A DNA stretch of 31,666 nt. Origin: CAYRML01 sp964425485. Its GTDB lineage: Bacteria; Bacillota; Dehalobacteriia; UBA4068. The notes under the pieces were generated by a model, which was given only the letters and a program-made list of their open reading frames with translations, did no database searches and was not told where the DNA came from. Shown here in pieces: positions 13,462-21,320 of this stretch. The DNA lies in assembly GCA_964425485.1 (NCBI GenBank), contig CAYRML010000011.1:1-31666 (forward strand), in the 5' to 3' direction. A program made the position numbers and the translations under genes. Each line of letters begins with the position of its first letter. Position 1 is the first letter of the stretch.

Positions 13462-16320
13462 ATGGACAAAATGGAATTAGTTAAAAATTTAAAAGAAGAC
13501 ATCTATAAAATTCCTGTAAATGAGGTTTTTCAATTGCTGGGGACTACCCCGCAGGGTTTAAATCAGGTGCAGGCCGAAGAAAAACAGCAAAAGTACGGAA
13601 AAAATCTTATTGATGAGAAAAAGAAAAAATCCCCTGTACTTATATTTCTTAGCAACTTTACTCATTTAATGGCCATCTTATTATGGGTTGGCGGAGCTGT
13701 TGCCTTTTTTGCGGATATGCCTCAGCTGGGGTTTGCGATTTGGGCTGTTAATATTATTAACGGTGTTTTTAGTTTTTGGCAGGAATATCGTGCCGGCAAG
13801 GCAACGGATGCCTTAAGAAATATGCTGCCTTATCATGCCCGCGTCATACGCGAGGGCCAGGAACAAAAAATATTAGCGCAGGACTTGGTTGTCGGTGACA
13901 TAGTGTTATTGGAAGAAGGGGATAGGATTTCCGCTGATGCTCGCTTGATCGATTGCAGTGATTTGCAGGTTGATCAATCTACCCTTACGGGCGAATCCAA
14001 TCCGGTGCGCAAAACAAAAGAAGCGGTTTTAAGGGATGATTTGACGCGTGCCGAAACGCCAAATTTGATTTTTGCCGGCACCAATGTTTCCGAAGGCAAC
14101 GGAAAAGCCGTTGTTGTAGAAATTGGCATGAAAACTGAATTCGGCAAAATTGCCGGGCTGACTCAAAATATGGTTTCGGAAAAAAGTCCCCTGCAAAAAG
14201 AGCTGAACCGACTGACCAAACAAATTTCCATTATTGCAATTGCCTTTGGGATTTTCTTTTTTCTGGCCGCTTTGTTTTTTGTGCAGGAACCGGTTTCTGC
14301 TGCCTTTATTTTTGCATTAGGCATGGTGGTGGCATTTATCCCGGAAGGATTACTGCCAACGGTAACCTTATCTTTGGCTATGGCTGTACAGCGCATGTCG
14401 AAAAGAAATGCCTTGGTCAAGAAGCTTTCCTCCGTCGAGGCTTTAGGCAGTACTACGGTCATTTGTACCGATAAAACCGGAACGCTGACGCAAAATGAGA
14501 TGACAGTCAGCCATTTATGGCTGGCTAATAAGGAATATGATGTGACCGGCGTCGGGTATAGTTCTGAAGGCGATATTACAAGTGGTATTAAGAAAATTAC
14601 TGTGGTCGATGATGAGGATATGAGACTTTTGCTGGTTGGAGCGGCCCTCTGCAGTAATGCACGCTTGCTGCCGCCTAATCAGGAATCTTCCCGTTATACC
14701 GTCTTAGGCGATCCCACGGAAGCTTGTCTGGGGGTTGTGGCGGCAAAAGCCGGTATTGATATGCAAAAACAGATAGAATCGACACCTCGTTTAAGGGAAT
14801 TGCCTTTTGAATCACGGCGCAAAAGGATGACAACCGTGCATCAGCTGGATAATCCTATTGATGGGGCTCAACGCATTGCCTATGTCAAAGGAGCACCAAA
14901 AGAAGTAATGTCATTGAGCAATTATATACGCATAGATGGCAAAACTCAGCCCATAACAGATGAGCTGCGCAAAAAGATTATGGATGCCAATGACGGATAT
15001 GCTCGGAGCGGCTTACGCGTTCTGGCCCTAGCATATCGGTTGTTGCATAAAGATGACAATATCCCAACGGCGATGAGCGCTTATACGCCGGAGATCATAG
15101 AGCAGGACCTGGTTTTTGTCGGTTTATTGGTCATGGCTGATCCACCGCGGGCAGAAGTAGCGGAGGCTGTTGCCGATTGCCATCGGGCCGGTATCCGTAT
15201 CATCATGATCACAGGTGACTATGGTTTGACAGCGGAGAGCATTGCCAAACGTATCGGCATCATCAAGGGAAATAATCCTCGTGTTGTATCAGGCCTGGAT
15301 TTGGAAACGCTTTCGGATGAACAGTTGAAGCAATATCTGCAAGATGAAATTATCTTTGCCCGTGTAGCGCCGGAACAGAAATTGCGCATCGTATCCGTTT
15401 TGAAAGAAATGGGCGAAATCGTAGCTGTAACGGGTGACGGTGTCAACGATTCGCCGGCCCTGAAAAAAGCCGATATTGGCGTTGCCATGGGTATTGCCGG
15501 TACTGATGTGGCCAAAGAAGCGGCCGATATGATTTTGACGGATGATAACTTTGCTTCGATTGTGCATGCTATTGAGGAAGGCCGGACTGTCTATAGCAAT
15601 ATCCGTAAATTTTTGTTGTATATTTTGAACTCCAATATGGCTGAGGCCGTGCCTTCTATTTTATATCTGTTTTCCCGCGGCTTAATTCCGTTGCCCTTAA
15701 CCGTTATGCAGATATTGACTATCGATTTAGGGACCGATATGCTGCCGGCATTGGGGCTGGGTACGGAAAAACCTGATAAGGAAATTATGGATCAGCCGCC
15801 GCGTAACCAGAAGGAGCCTCTCTTAAATAAAAAGATTATGATTAAAGCCTTTTTGTGGTATGGTTTATTAGGATCGGCCGCTTTAATTATTGCCTATTTC
15901 TTTGTCAATAGTCAGAATGGCTGGCCCAGTATACCTCTTGCCAGCGGCATTGATCCTGTTTATATCAAAGCTACCACTATGGCGCTGGCTGCTATTGTAT
16001 TTTGCCAGATTGCCGCTGTGTTCAATTGCCGTACGGAAAAACAGTCAGTTTTTAAGATTGGCATATTCAGCAATAAACGCATAAACTTAGGTGTGCTTTT
16101 TGAGATTGGTCTCATAATTGCATTGGTATATTTAACTCCGCTGCAATCCGTCTTCCATACGGCAGCTATTGGTCTGCCGGATTGGTTATTGCTTTGTATT
16201 TTCCCACCGATAATATTATTTATTGAAGAGATGAGAAAAGCATGGCTCCGATCCAAGGGCCGAAAGAAGGATGCCACAAAAGATCTTAGAATTTATAAAG
16301 AAAGGCAAAGGGGTGAATAA
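13462..16320 (+). CDS. P-type cation ATPase resembling type IIC (Na,K-ATPase-like)
   Basis: A 952-residue membrane pump. Domains in order: cation-ATPase N-domain (about 10-80), two helices, actuator domain with TGES (176-179), helix 4 with PEGLL (294-298), phosphorylation site DKTGTLT (D337), nucleotide domain (about 350-590), TGDGVND (657-663) and six C-terminal helices. From memory of pig Na,K-ATPase, its cation ligands match here: E327 (E295), S775 and N776 (S724, N725), E779 (E728), D804 and D808 (D755, D759 in IDLGTDMLP), Q923 (Q849) and E953 (E881). D926 and E954, linked to the third sodium site, are Ala852 and Ile882. This points to Na+ and/or K+ transport rather than Ca2+, with altered stoichiometry; database labels will often say calcium ATPase. 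It is the first gene of an operon with two RCK proteins. No beta subunit is seen. Confidence 0.88.
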   Translation: MDKMELVKNLKEDIYKIPVNEVFQLLGTTPQGLNQVQAEEKQQKYGKNLIDEKKKKSPVLIFLSNFTHLMAILLWVGGAVAFFADMPQLGFAIWAVNIINGVFSFWQEYRAGKATDALRNMLPYHARVIREGQEQKILAQDLVVGDIVLLEEGDRISADARLIDCSDLQVDQSTLTGESNPVRKTKEAVLRDDLTRAETPNLIFAGTNVSEGNGKAVVVEIGMKTEFGKIAGLTQNMVSEKSPLQKELNRLTKQISIIAIAFGIFFFLAALFFVQEPVSAAFIFALGMVVAFIPEGLLPTVTLSLAMAVQRMSKRNALVKKLSSVEALGSTTVICTDKTGTLTQNEMTVSHLWLANKEYDVTGVGYSSEGDITSGIKKITVVDDEDMRLLLVGAALCSNARLLPPNQESSRYTVLGDPTEACLGVVAAKAGIDMQKQIESTPRLRELPFESRRKRMTTVHQLDNPIDGAQRIAYVKGAPKEVMSLSNYIRIDGKTQPITDELRKKIMDANDGYARSGLRVLALAYRLLHKDDNIPTAMSAYTPEIIEQDLVFVGLLVMADPPRAEVAEAVADCHRAGIRIIMITGDYGLTAESIAKRIGIIKGNNPRVVSGLDLETLSDEQLKQYLQDEIIFARVAPEQKLRIVSVLKEMGEIVAVTGDGVNDSPALKKADIGVAMGIAGTDVAKEAADMILTDDNFASIVHAIEEGRTVYSNIRKFLLYILNSNMAEAVPSILYLFSRGLIPLPLTVMQILTIDLGTDMLPALGLGTEKPDKEIMDQPPRNQKEPLLNKKIMIKAFLWYGLLGSAALIIAYFFVNSQNGWPSIPLASGIDPVYIKATTMALAAIVFCQIAAVFNCRTEKQSVFKIGIFSNKRINLGVLFEIGLIIALVYLTPLQSVFHTAAIGLPDWLLLCIFPPIILFIEEMRKAWLRSKGRKKDATKDLRIYKERQRGE

Positions 16321-16321
16321 G

Positions 16322-16972
16322 ATGAAAGTTATAATAGTAGGCATAGGCAAGATGGGAACAGGCTTGTCTCAAAATCTTATCAAAAGGGGGCATCAGGTTA
16401 CGGTGATTGACTCTAATCCGGAGGCCTTCAAGAGCTTAGGCCAGAATTTTGATGGGAAAAAAGTTGCGGGCATTGGTTTTGATAAAGATGTGTTGGCCGA
16501 AGCCGGAATCGATAAAGTCGATGCCGCAGTAGCCTGTACGGCTAGCGATGAAGCAAATGCCGTAATAGCCAGGATTGCCAAAAACATTTATTTTGTTCCG
16601 CATGTGATTGCACGCCTCTATGACCCCAGAAAAGCCAATATTTATCATCGTTTAGGGATTCAGACCATTTCCACAACAACTTGGGGTATTGAAAGAGCAA
16701 CGGAAATCTTGTCATATAATCAGTTGGACAGCGTTTATGATATAGGTAAGGGCAATGTCAAGCTGATCCGTATAGAAGTACCTTCCCTTTTGGTAGGCAA
16801 GACGGTCAATGATATCACCATACTCGGCGAAATCCATATGGTTTCTATCAGCAGAGACAATAAAACATTTATCCCAACCAATGGCACCATCTTTGAAGCG
16901 GAAGATATAATGTATCTTTCTATTGAAGCTTCCGCCGCCAATAAATTGAAGTCCATGTTGGATTTAGCATAA
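16322..16972 (+). CDS. TrkA/RCK-type NAD-binding K+ transport regulator, copy 1
   Basis: A 216-residue protein made of a TrkA-N Rossmann domain (VGIGKMGTGL at about 6-15, acidic VTVIDSN after strand 2) and a TrkA-C domain (about 135-216). Such proteins gate K+ transporters in response to NAD(H), ATP/ADP or c-di-AMP. The ATG lies 1 bp after the ATPase stop and the ribosome site AAAGGGGTGA overlaps the ATPase end, so the two are tightly coupled. No TrkH/KtrB membrane partner is encoded nearby. It is paralogous to the next gene but clearly diverged. Confidence 0.9.
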   Translation: MKVIIVGIGKMGTGLSQNLIKRGHQVTVIDSNPEAFKSLGQNFDGKKVAGIGFDKDVLAEAGIDKVDAAVACTASDEANAVIARIAKNIYFVPHVIARLYDPRKANIYHRLGIQTISTTTWGIERATEILSYNQLDSVYDIGKGNVKLIRIEVPSLLVGKTVNDITILGEIHMVSISRDNKTFIPTNGTIFEAEDIMYLSIEASAANKLKSMLDLA

Positions 16973-16987
16973 AAAGGAGGAATTAAG

Positions 16988-17647
16988 ATGAAAGTCATTA
17001 TTGTGGGCGGAGGACAAATTGGTTCCTATATTGCTTCTTTATTATTAGCCAATGATCATGAAGTATATTTGATCGAAAATCGCGAAAAAGTCTATCATAT
17101 GCTGGAAAAAGAGTTCCCAACCGAGATGCTGTTTTTTGGCAATGGTTCCGACCCGGATCTGTTGGAAAGAGTCGGCATCGCTTCCGCAGATGTTGTGGCG
17201 GCCGTTACCGGCTCTGATGAAGTCAACTTAGTTATCTCAACTTTGGCAAAAATGGAGTTTACCGTGCCGCGGGTAGTGGCAAGGGTTAACAATCCGAAAA
17301 ATACTTGGTTGTTTAATAAGGGCATGGGTGTCGATGTCTGTGTCAATCAGGCAGATATCATCGCCCATCTGGTAATTGAAGAAATGGATATTAAAGATAT
17401 GTTTACTCTGCTGAAATTGACCAAAGGAGACTATTCTATTATTAGGATGAAAGTCGGCGCAAGCGCCAGGGCTGTTAATCAGCAGCTGAAAGACTTATCT
17501 ATTCCCCAAAAAACGGTACTGATCGCTATCACAAGGGACGAATCATTACTGATCCCCAAAGGTGATACCATGATTTTGGCCGAAGATGAGATACTGCTTT
17601 TGACAGATGAATGCAGTCGGCAGAAATTAAAAGAAATTTTTGCTTAA
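16988..17647 (+). CDS. TrkA/RCK-type NAD-binding K+ transport regulator, copy 2
   Basis: A 219-residue TrkA-N plus TrkA-C protein: VGGGQIGSYIA at about 6-16, an acidic LIENRE after strand 2, and a C-terminal RCK lobe with DLSIPQKTVLIAI. The Rossmann loop is closer to the consensus than in copy 1. The ATG follows AAAAGGAGG, 15 bp after copy 1. Two unlike RCK proteins in tandem suggest a hetero-octameric ring, as known for paired RCK domains, here possibly acting on the ATPase (inference). Confidence 0.9.
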   Translation: MKVIIVGGGQIGSYIASLLLANDHEVYLIENREKVYHMLEKEFPTEMLFFGNGSDPDLLERVGIASADVVAAVTGSDEVNLVISTLAKMEFTVPRVVARVNNPKNTWLFNKGMGVDVCVNQADIIAHLVIEEMDIKDMFTLLKLTKGDYSIIRMKVGASARAVNQQLKDLSIPQKTVLIAITRDESLLIPKGDTMILAEDEILLLTDECSRQKLKEIFA

Positions 17648-17689
17648 ATGCTTTGACGACAGCCTGATAAAGTGCGGGGAGTATGAAAT

Positions 17690-18430
17690 ATGATGGAAAT
17701 CACGTATATATATCATAGTGGGTTTTTGCTGGAATGGGCAAATTGCTATTGGTTATTTGATTACTTTAAAGGCAATATTCCGCCCATGGACCCTGTAAAA
17801 AAGATATTTGTATTTGTCAGCCATAAGCATAAAGATCATTACAATCCGGTAATTTTCAGGCTCAAGGAACAATACACGGATATCCAATACCTGTTATCAT
17901 CTGATATTAGACTGACTGAAAAGAATTACCAAAAGCTGGGGCTTACCAATGATATATTGGATAAAGTGTTATCTGTAAAGGCTGGCGATGAATATTATTT
18001 GCTTGATCCGCAAGGTAACAGCATAGTTTTGCGGACACTTAAATCTACGGATTGTGGGGTTGCCTTTTTACTGCATTATCAAGATAAAACTGTCTATCAT
18101 GCCGGCGATCTCAACCTGTGGCTGTGGGAGGATGAATCGCCCCAATATAATCAGAGCATGACGGCAAATTTTAATAAGCAGATGGCCGTTTTAAAAGATA
18201 TGGAGATAGATATGGCTTTTGCGCCGCTGGATCCCCGGCAAGAAGGATATTATTATCGGGGGCTGGAAAGCCTTTTGCATACAGCAAAAGTAAAATATAT
18301 GTTTCCTATGCATTTTGGGGACAATCCGTCCATTATTAAGCAATTTAAACAGCAGAGAGCCGTTAACATAGCCGATTGGACAATAATGGAAATCAGCAGC
18401 AAGGGGCAAAAATGGACTCTGGAAATTTAA
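17690..18430 (+). CDS. Metallo-beta-lactamase-fold hydrolase (UlaG-like)
   Basis: A 246-residue protein with the metal-binding signature SHKHKDHYNP (H45, H47, D49, H50), a later His in YHAGDLNLW and PMHFGD near residue 206, as in the MBL-fold / UlaG-like group. It likely hydrolyses a small metabolite, but the substrate is unknown. ATGs at 17690 and 17693 are both possible. It follows the second RCK gene by 42 bp in the same direction and precedes the glyoxalase-like gene, so it probably belongs to the ATPase operon. Confidence 0.8.
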   Translation: MMEITYIYHSGFLLEWANCYWLFDYFKGNIPPMDPVKKIFVFVSHKHKDHYNPVIFRLKEQYTDIQYLLSSDIRLTEKNYQKLGLTNDILDKVLSVKAGDEYYLLDPQGNSIVLRTLKSTDCGVAFLLHYQDKTVYHAGDLNLWLWEDESPQYNQSMTANFNKQMAVLKDMEIDMAFAPLDPRQEGYYYRGLESLLHTAKVKYMFPMHFGDNPSIIKQFKQQRAVNIADWTIMEISSKGQKWTLEI

Positions 18431-18454
18431 AAACAGAGAAAAGAGGGTATTATC

Positions 18455-18826
18455 ATGATATTTAAAATGGTACATGAAAACTATAATGTTTTTGATTTGG
18501 AAAAATCATTGGCCTTCTATCGGGAAGCCTTAGGCCTTACGGAAAAAAGAAGAAAAACGGCGGCAGATGGCTCTTATATCATAGTTTTCGTTGGCAACCA
18601 AGCCTCTGATTTTGAGCTGGAGCTGACCTGGCTGAGAGATCAGGAGCGGCCATATGATTTGGGCGATTGCGAATTCCATTTGGCTTTTAGAGTCAACGAT
18701 TTCCAGGAAGCGCATGCTTTGCATGAAAAAATGAATTGTATCTGTTTGGAAAATGAGGAAATGGGGCTCTATTTTATTGCCGACCCGGATGGCTATTGGT
18801 TAGAAATTCTGCCAATGAAAAAGTGA
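18455..18826 (+). CDS. VOC-family protein, glyoxalase I-like
   Basis: A 123-residue vicinal-oxygen-chelate protein. Candidate metal ligands H7, E56 (in FELELTW), H75 (EFHLAF) and E117 (YWLEILP) are at the positions known for E. coli glyoxalase I (H5, E56, H74, E122), and the opening HENYNVFDLEKSLAFYREALGL is typical. This supports lactoylglutathione-lyase-type activity on methylglyoxal adducts, although the thiol cofactor in this organism is unknown. Ribosome site AGAGGG. Last gene of the ATPase/RCK operon. Confidence 0.88.
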   Translation: MIFKMVHENYNVFDLEKSLAFYREALGLTEKRRKTAADGSYIIVFVGNQASDFELELTWLRDQERPYDLGDCEFHLAFRVNDFQEAHALHEKMNCICLENEEMGLYFIADPDGYWLEILPMKK

Positions 18827-18870
18827 TTTTATCCGATTTGCTTACCGCCCGGTATTAAAGCCGCTCATTA

Positions 18871-18902
18871 AAGACCTTATTCCCGCATTGGTATAAGGTC
18901 TT
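18871..18902 (+). terminator. Weak hairpin after the glyoxalase-like gene
   Basis: AAGACCTTAT (18871-18880) pairs with ATAAGGTCTT (18893-18902), a 10-bp stem with a 12-base loop but hardly any T-run after it. It is probably the end of the ATPase operon. Confidence 0.55.
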
Positions 18903-18947
18903 GTGCTGTTCTAGTCTGCTAAAAAGAGCGGCGTATTAAGAGGGGAC

Positions 18948-18993
18948 TTGACAAAAAAAGGATTTTATTTTATGCTATTCTCGTATGAGAATA
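18948..18993 (+). promoter_or_regulatory. Promoter with palindrome P1 over the transcription start
   Basis: TTGACA (18948-18953), 17 bp, TATGCT (18971-18976), then palindrome TATTCTC-GTAT-GAGAATA (18976-18993) covering the expected start site. This is a typical repressor layout. Confidence 0.65.
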
Positions 18994-19029
18994 ATTAGTT
19001 TACCCCTTCCTCTTGATTTTTTAAATCCG

Positions 19030-19055
19030 CCGATATTTATATCGGTTTATTTTTA
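19030..19055 (+). terminator. Short attenuator-like hairpin in module 1
   Basis: CCGATA (19030-19035) pairs with TATCGG (19040-19045) and is followed by TTTATTTTT. It sits between palindromes P1 and P2. Confidence 0.45.
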
Positions 19056-19061
19056 GAATTA

Positions 19062-19082
19062 ATTATTCTTGTATGAGATAAT
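19062..19082. repeat. Palindrome P2
   Basis: ATTATTCTT-GTAT-GAGATAAT, an imperfect copy of the P1 operator, lies 88 bp downstream of P1 and about 90 bp before the decayed membrane-protein gene. Confidence 0.6.
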
Positions 19083-19172
19083 CTATGAGCATAGTATTAT
19101 TTGTTGATAGAATAAAATACATGCCGGATAGATGGATAAGTACTATTTTCAGCTATTTAGGATGGTGTTTTG

Positions 19173-19304
19173 ATGAATTAAAAACAAAAGTTTTTGCGGC
19201 GTTTTACTGTTTATGATTTATTATTGATCACTGTTACGGCCATACTCGGCATTTCTGCATATTTGTTTGCCCATACTTACATATATGAGGTATTTGACGC
19301 TTAG
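19173..19304 (+). pseudogene. Decayed ECF-transporter-like membrane protein
   Basis: An ATG at 19173 with an AGGATGG site upstream is followed at codon 3 by TAA. The same frame then reads KQKFLRRFTVYDLLLITVTA and ILGISAYLFAHTYIYEVFDA before a TAG at 19302. The RFTVYDLLLI-type start recalls substrate-binding (S) subunits of ECF transporters. Further membrane-like pieces follow in another frame (LIIIPVLTAILIIIF near 19320-19365). It is a broken gene, and the family call is tentative. Confidence 0.45.
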
Positions 19305-19446
19305 GGCCAGTGGTAAGCCGATATTAATAATTATCCCTGTACTCACTGCTATCTTAATCATCATTTTTTGAGCTACGGCCGATATTTCAATATCATTTGG
19401 TGGCTATATTGGGGGATCATATTAAAAGACTATATATGCCATATAT

Positions 19447-19464
19447 TATTCTTGCAAGAGAATA
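19447..19464. repeat. Palindrome P3
   Basis: TATTCTT-GCAA-GAGAATA, preceded directly by TATATT (19442-19447), a possible -10 box, as in P1. Confidence 0.6.
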
Positions 19465-19491
19465 TATAATGGTACATCTATTAAATTTGTC

Positions 19492-19520
19492 CTGATATAA
19501 ATAATTGGTATCAGTTTTAT
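19492..19520 (+). terminator. Short attenuator-like hairpin in module 2
   Basis: CTGATA (19492-19497) pairs with TATCAG (19509-19514) and is followed by TTTTATTT. It sits between palindromes P3 and P4, mirroring module 1. Confidence 0.4.
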
Positions 19521-19532
19521 TTCCGTATAAAT

Positions 19533-19550
19533 TATTCTTGATAGAGAATA
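19533..19550. repeat. Palindrome P4
   Basis: TATTCTT-GATA-GAGAATA, 86 bp after P3. The flanking AT extends the symmetry to 19531-19552. A related ATTCTTAAGAAT lies a little downstream, near 19586-19597. Confidence 0.6.
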
Positions 19551-19675
19551 ATGAATTTCATTTATTTTTGGCTTTGAGCGGGATATTCTTAAGAATGGTT
19601 TCCGCTGAAAAGAGCCTGAGAAAAATTGTTTATCCGGGATATAATGCTGGAGCTAGAGAAAGGGGGAGGAAAGAA

Positions 19676-20314
19676 ATGAGTGCAGCTTATGAATATGATG
19701 ATATTGCCGAAGGTGTATTTTTGCCCATTTACGCTGTAATTTGTGACGACATAATTAAGGCAACCGGTATCACAAGCGGTATACTCTTGGATATCGGTTG
19801 CGGCGGCGGTCATTTAGGATTGACCATGCTGCAAAAAAGTGATTTTAAAGTTGGTCTTTTATGCGATATCAATCCGGAGGCGATAAAAATAGCCCGTGCC
19901 AGGGCTTATGAATGGCATTTATCCGATAGGGCAAAAGCCGTTTTGCAGGATGTTCATCACATGGATTTTGCCGACAATTATGCGGACTTGATAATCAGCC
20001 GTGGATCCATGGGCTTTTGGGCAGATCAAACGGCCGCCTTTCAAGAAATATATCGTGTTCTGAAGCCGGGCGGAAAAACTTACATAGGTGTTGGCTTGGG
20101 AAATAAGGAAACAATGGAAGCAATTGTTGTCCAGATGCGGAAAACCGAGCCTGATTGGCCAAAATCCGTTAAAAAGCGGCAGAATGCCCTGTCCTCTGAC
20201 AAATATCAAGATTTATTCAGAGAAATGGGGTTTGATTTCGATATTATTGATGATCCAGATAAAGGCAGATGGTTTATCATCAAAAAGCCTCTTGAAAGTG
20301 GGGCATCTGAATGA
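19676..20314 (+). CDS. Class I SAM-dependent methyltransferase
   Basis: A 212-residue Rossmann-fold methyltransferase with motif I LLDIGCGGGHLG (37-48), an acidic motif II LLCDINPEA, and the post-motif VLKPGGKTYIGVG. The acceptor is unknown. The frame is open 57 codons upstream, but the ATG at 19676 has AGGGGGAGG at good spacing. Its stop overlaps the start of the permease gene (ATGA), so it belongs to the metal-uptake operon. It might modify a metallophore or cofactor, which is inference from context. Confidence 0.85.
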   Translation: MSAAYEYDDIAEGVFLPIYAVICDDIIKATGITSGILLDIGCGGGHLGLTMLQKSDFKVGLLCDINPEAIKIARARAYEWHLSDRAKAVLQDVHHMDFADNYADLIISRGSMGFWADQTAAFQEIYRVLKPGGKTYIGVGLGNKETMEAIVVQMRKTEPDWPKSVKKRQNALSSDKYQDLFREMGFDFDIIDDPDKGRWFIIKKPLESGASE

Positions 20315-21315
20315 TAAAACGCATCCAGAAGAGATGGGTTTTTTTTCTTCTTATACCTTTAGCGATGTTTTTGGTCTCTTTTGCTATAGGTAAATATCCC
20401 ATTTCTATACCGGAATTGTTGCAGACATTGTTCTATCATCTGGCTGATCCCTCCGCCATTAGCGACCCCAAAATGGAGACGGTGCTTTTCAACATACGGC
20501 TTCCTCGCGTATGCGTGGCATTGCTGGTTGGCGGCGGCTTATCTATGGCCGGCGCTTCCTATCAGGGCATGTTTAAAAACCCGTTGGTATCGCCGGATAT
20601 TTTAGGTGCTTCTGCCGGTGCTGGTTTTGCGGCTGCGCTTGCATTATATTTTTCCTTATCAATGGTTGCGGTGCAGGCTTTTGCTTTTGTTGGGGGTTTA
20701 GTGGCTGTCTTCTTAGCAACGAGTATCAATCGAAAAATGAATTATGACCAGTTATTGGGACTCATTCTTGGGGGTATCTTGGTTTCTTCGTTATTTTCCG
20801 CAGGGACATCGGCAATAAAATTTTGGGCTGATGCTGATGATAAGCTGCCGGCGATCACATTTTGGCTGATGGGCGGATTGCACTCGATCACAAAAAGGGA
20901 ATTATTGTACATATTGCCGCCGATGCTTGTTTCTTTTGGTATTTTATTCAGTGTCCGTTGGAAACTAAATGTGCTGTCATTCGGCGAGGAAGAAGCAAAA
21001 AGCTTGGGTATTAAAACCAGGCAGGTCAGATATTTGGTTATCATTGCGGCGACTTTGATCACGGCGGCATCCGTAGCCGCTTGCGGTATGATTGGTTGGG
21101 TCGGTCTAGTGATCCCCCATTTATGTCGTGCACTGGTGGGGCCGAATTATCGTGTTTTGCTGCCAATGAGTATGATCTTAGGTGCAAGTTATCTGCTTTT
21201 GGTGGATAACATTGCTCGTTGTGTTGGGGTGGTCGAAACCCCTATCGGCATACTTACGGCCTTGATCGGGGTACCCTTCTTTGTTGTTATCTTTAAATAT
21301 AATGTGAGAAGGTGA
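20311..21315 (+). CDS. FecCD-family ABC transporter permease
   Basis: A 334-residue inner-membrane permease with about ten hydrophobic helices. Family motifs include RLPRVCVALLVGGGLSMAG, GASYQGMFKNPLVSPDILGAS and the coupling-helix region GWVGLVIPHLCRALVGPNYR. The FecCD/BtuC family imports siderophores, haem, cobalamin and, in MolB, molybdate. Start and stop overlap the genes on both sides, giving translational coupling. The substrate cannot be told from this subunit. Confidence 0.94.
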   Translation: MIKRIQKRWVFFLLIPLAMFLVSFAIGKYPISIPELLQTLFYHLADPSAISDPKMETVLFNIRLPRVCVALLVGGGLSMAGASYQGMFKNPLVSPDILGASAGAGFAAALALYFSLSMVAVQAFAFVGGLVAVFLATSINRKMNYDQLLGLILGGILVSSLFSAGTSAIKFWADADDKLPAITFWLMGGLHSITKRELLYILPPMLVSFGILFSVRWKLNVLSFGEEEAKSLGIKTRQVRYLVIIAATLITAASVAACGMIGWVGLVIPHLCRALVGPNYRVLLPMSMILGASYLLLVDNIARCVGVVETPIGILTALIGVPFFVVIFKYNVRR

Positions 21316-21320
21316 TTTAT

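Larger units (their letters stand above)
18827..19675. other. Regulatory region with two palindrome-terminator-palindrome modules
   Basis: About 850 bp precede the metal-uptake operon. They contain a strong promoter, four related 18-bp palindromes, two short terminator-like hairpins and a decayed membrane-protein gene between the two modules. No intact gene is seen; a frame open from 19505 leads into the methyltransferase but has no ribosome site. Confidence 0.6.

Noticed and set aside
18976..19552. The four palindromes as a CRISPR-like array
   Set aside because: Spacing is irregular (88, 383 and 86 bp), the units are operator-sized, and no cas gene is present.
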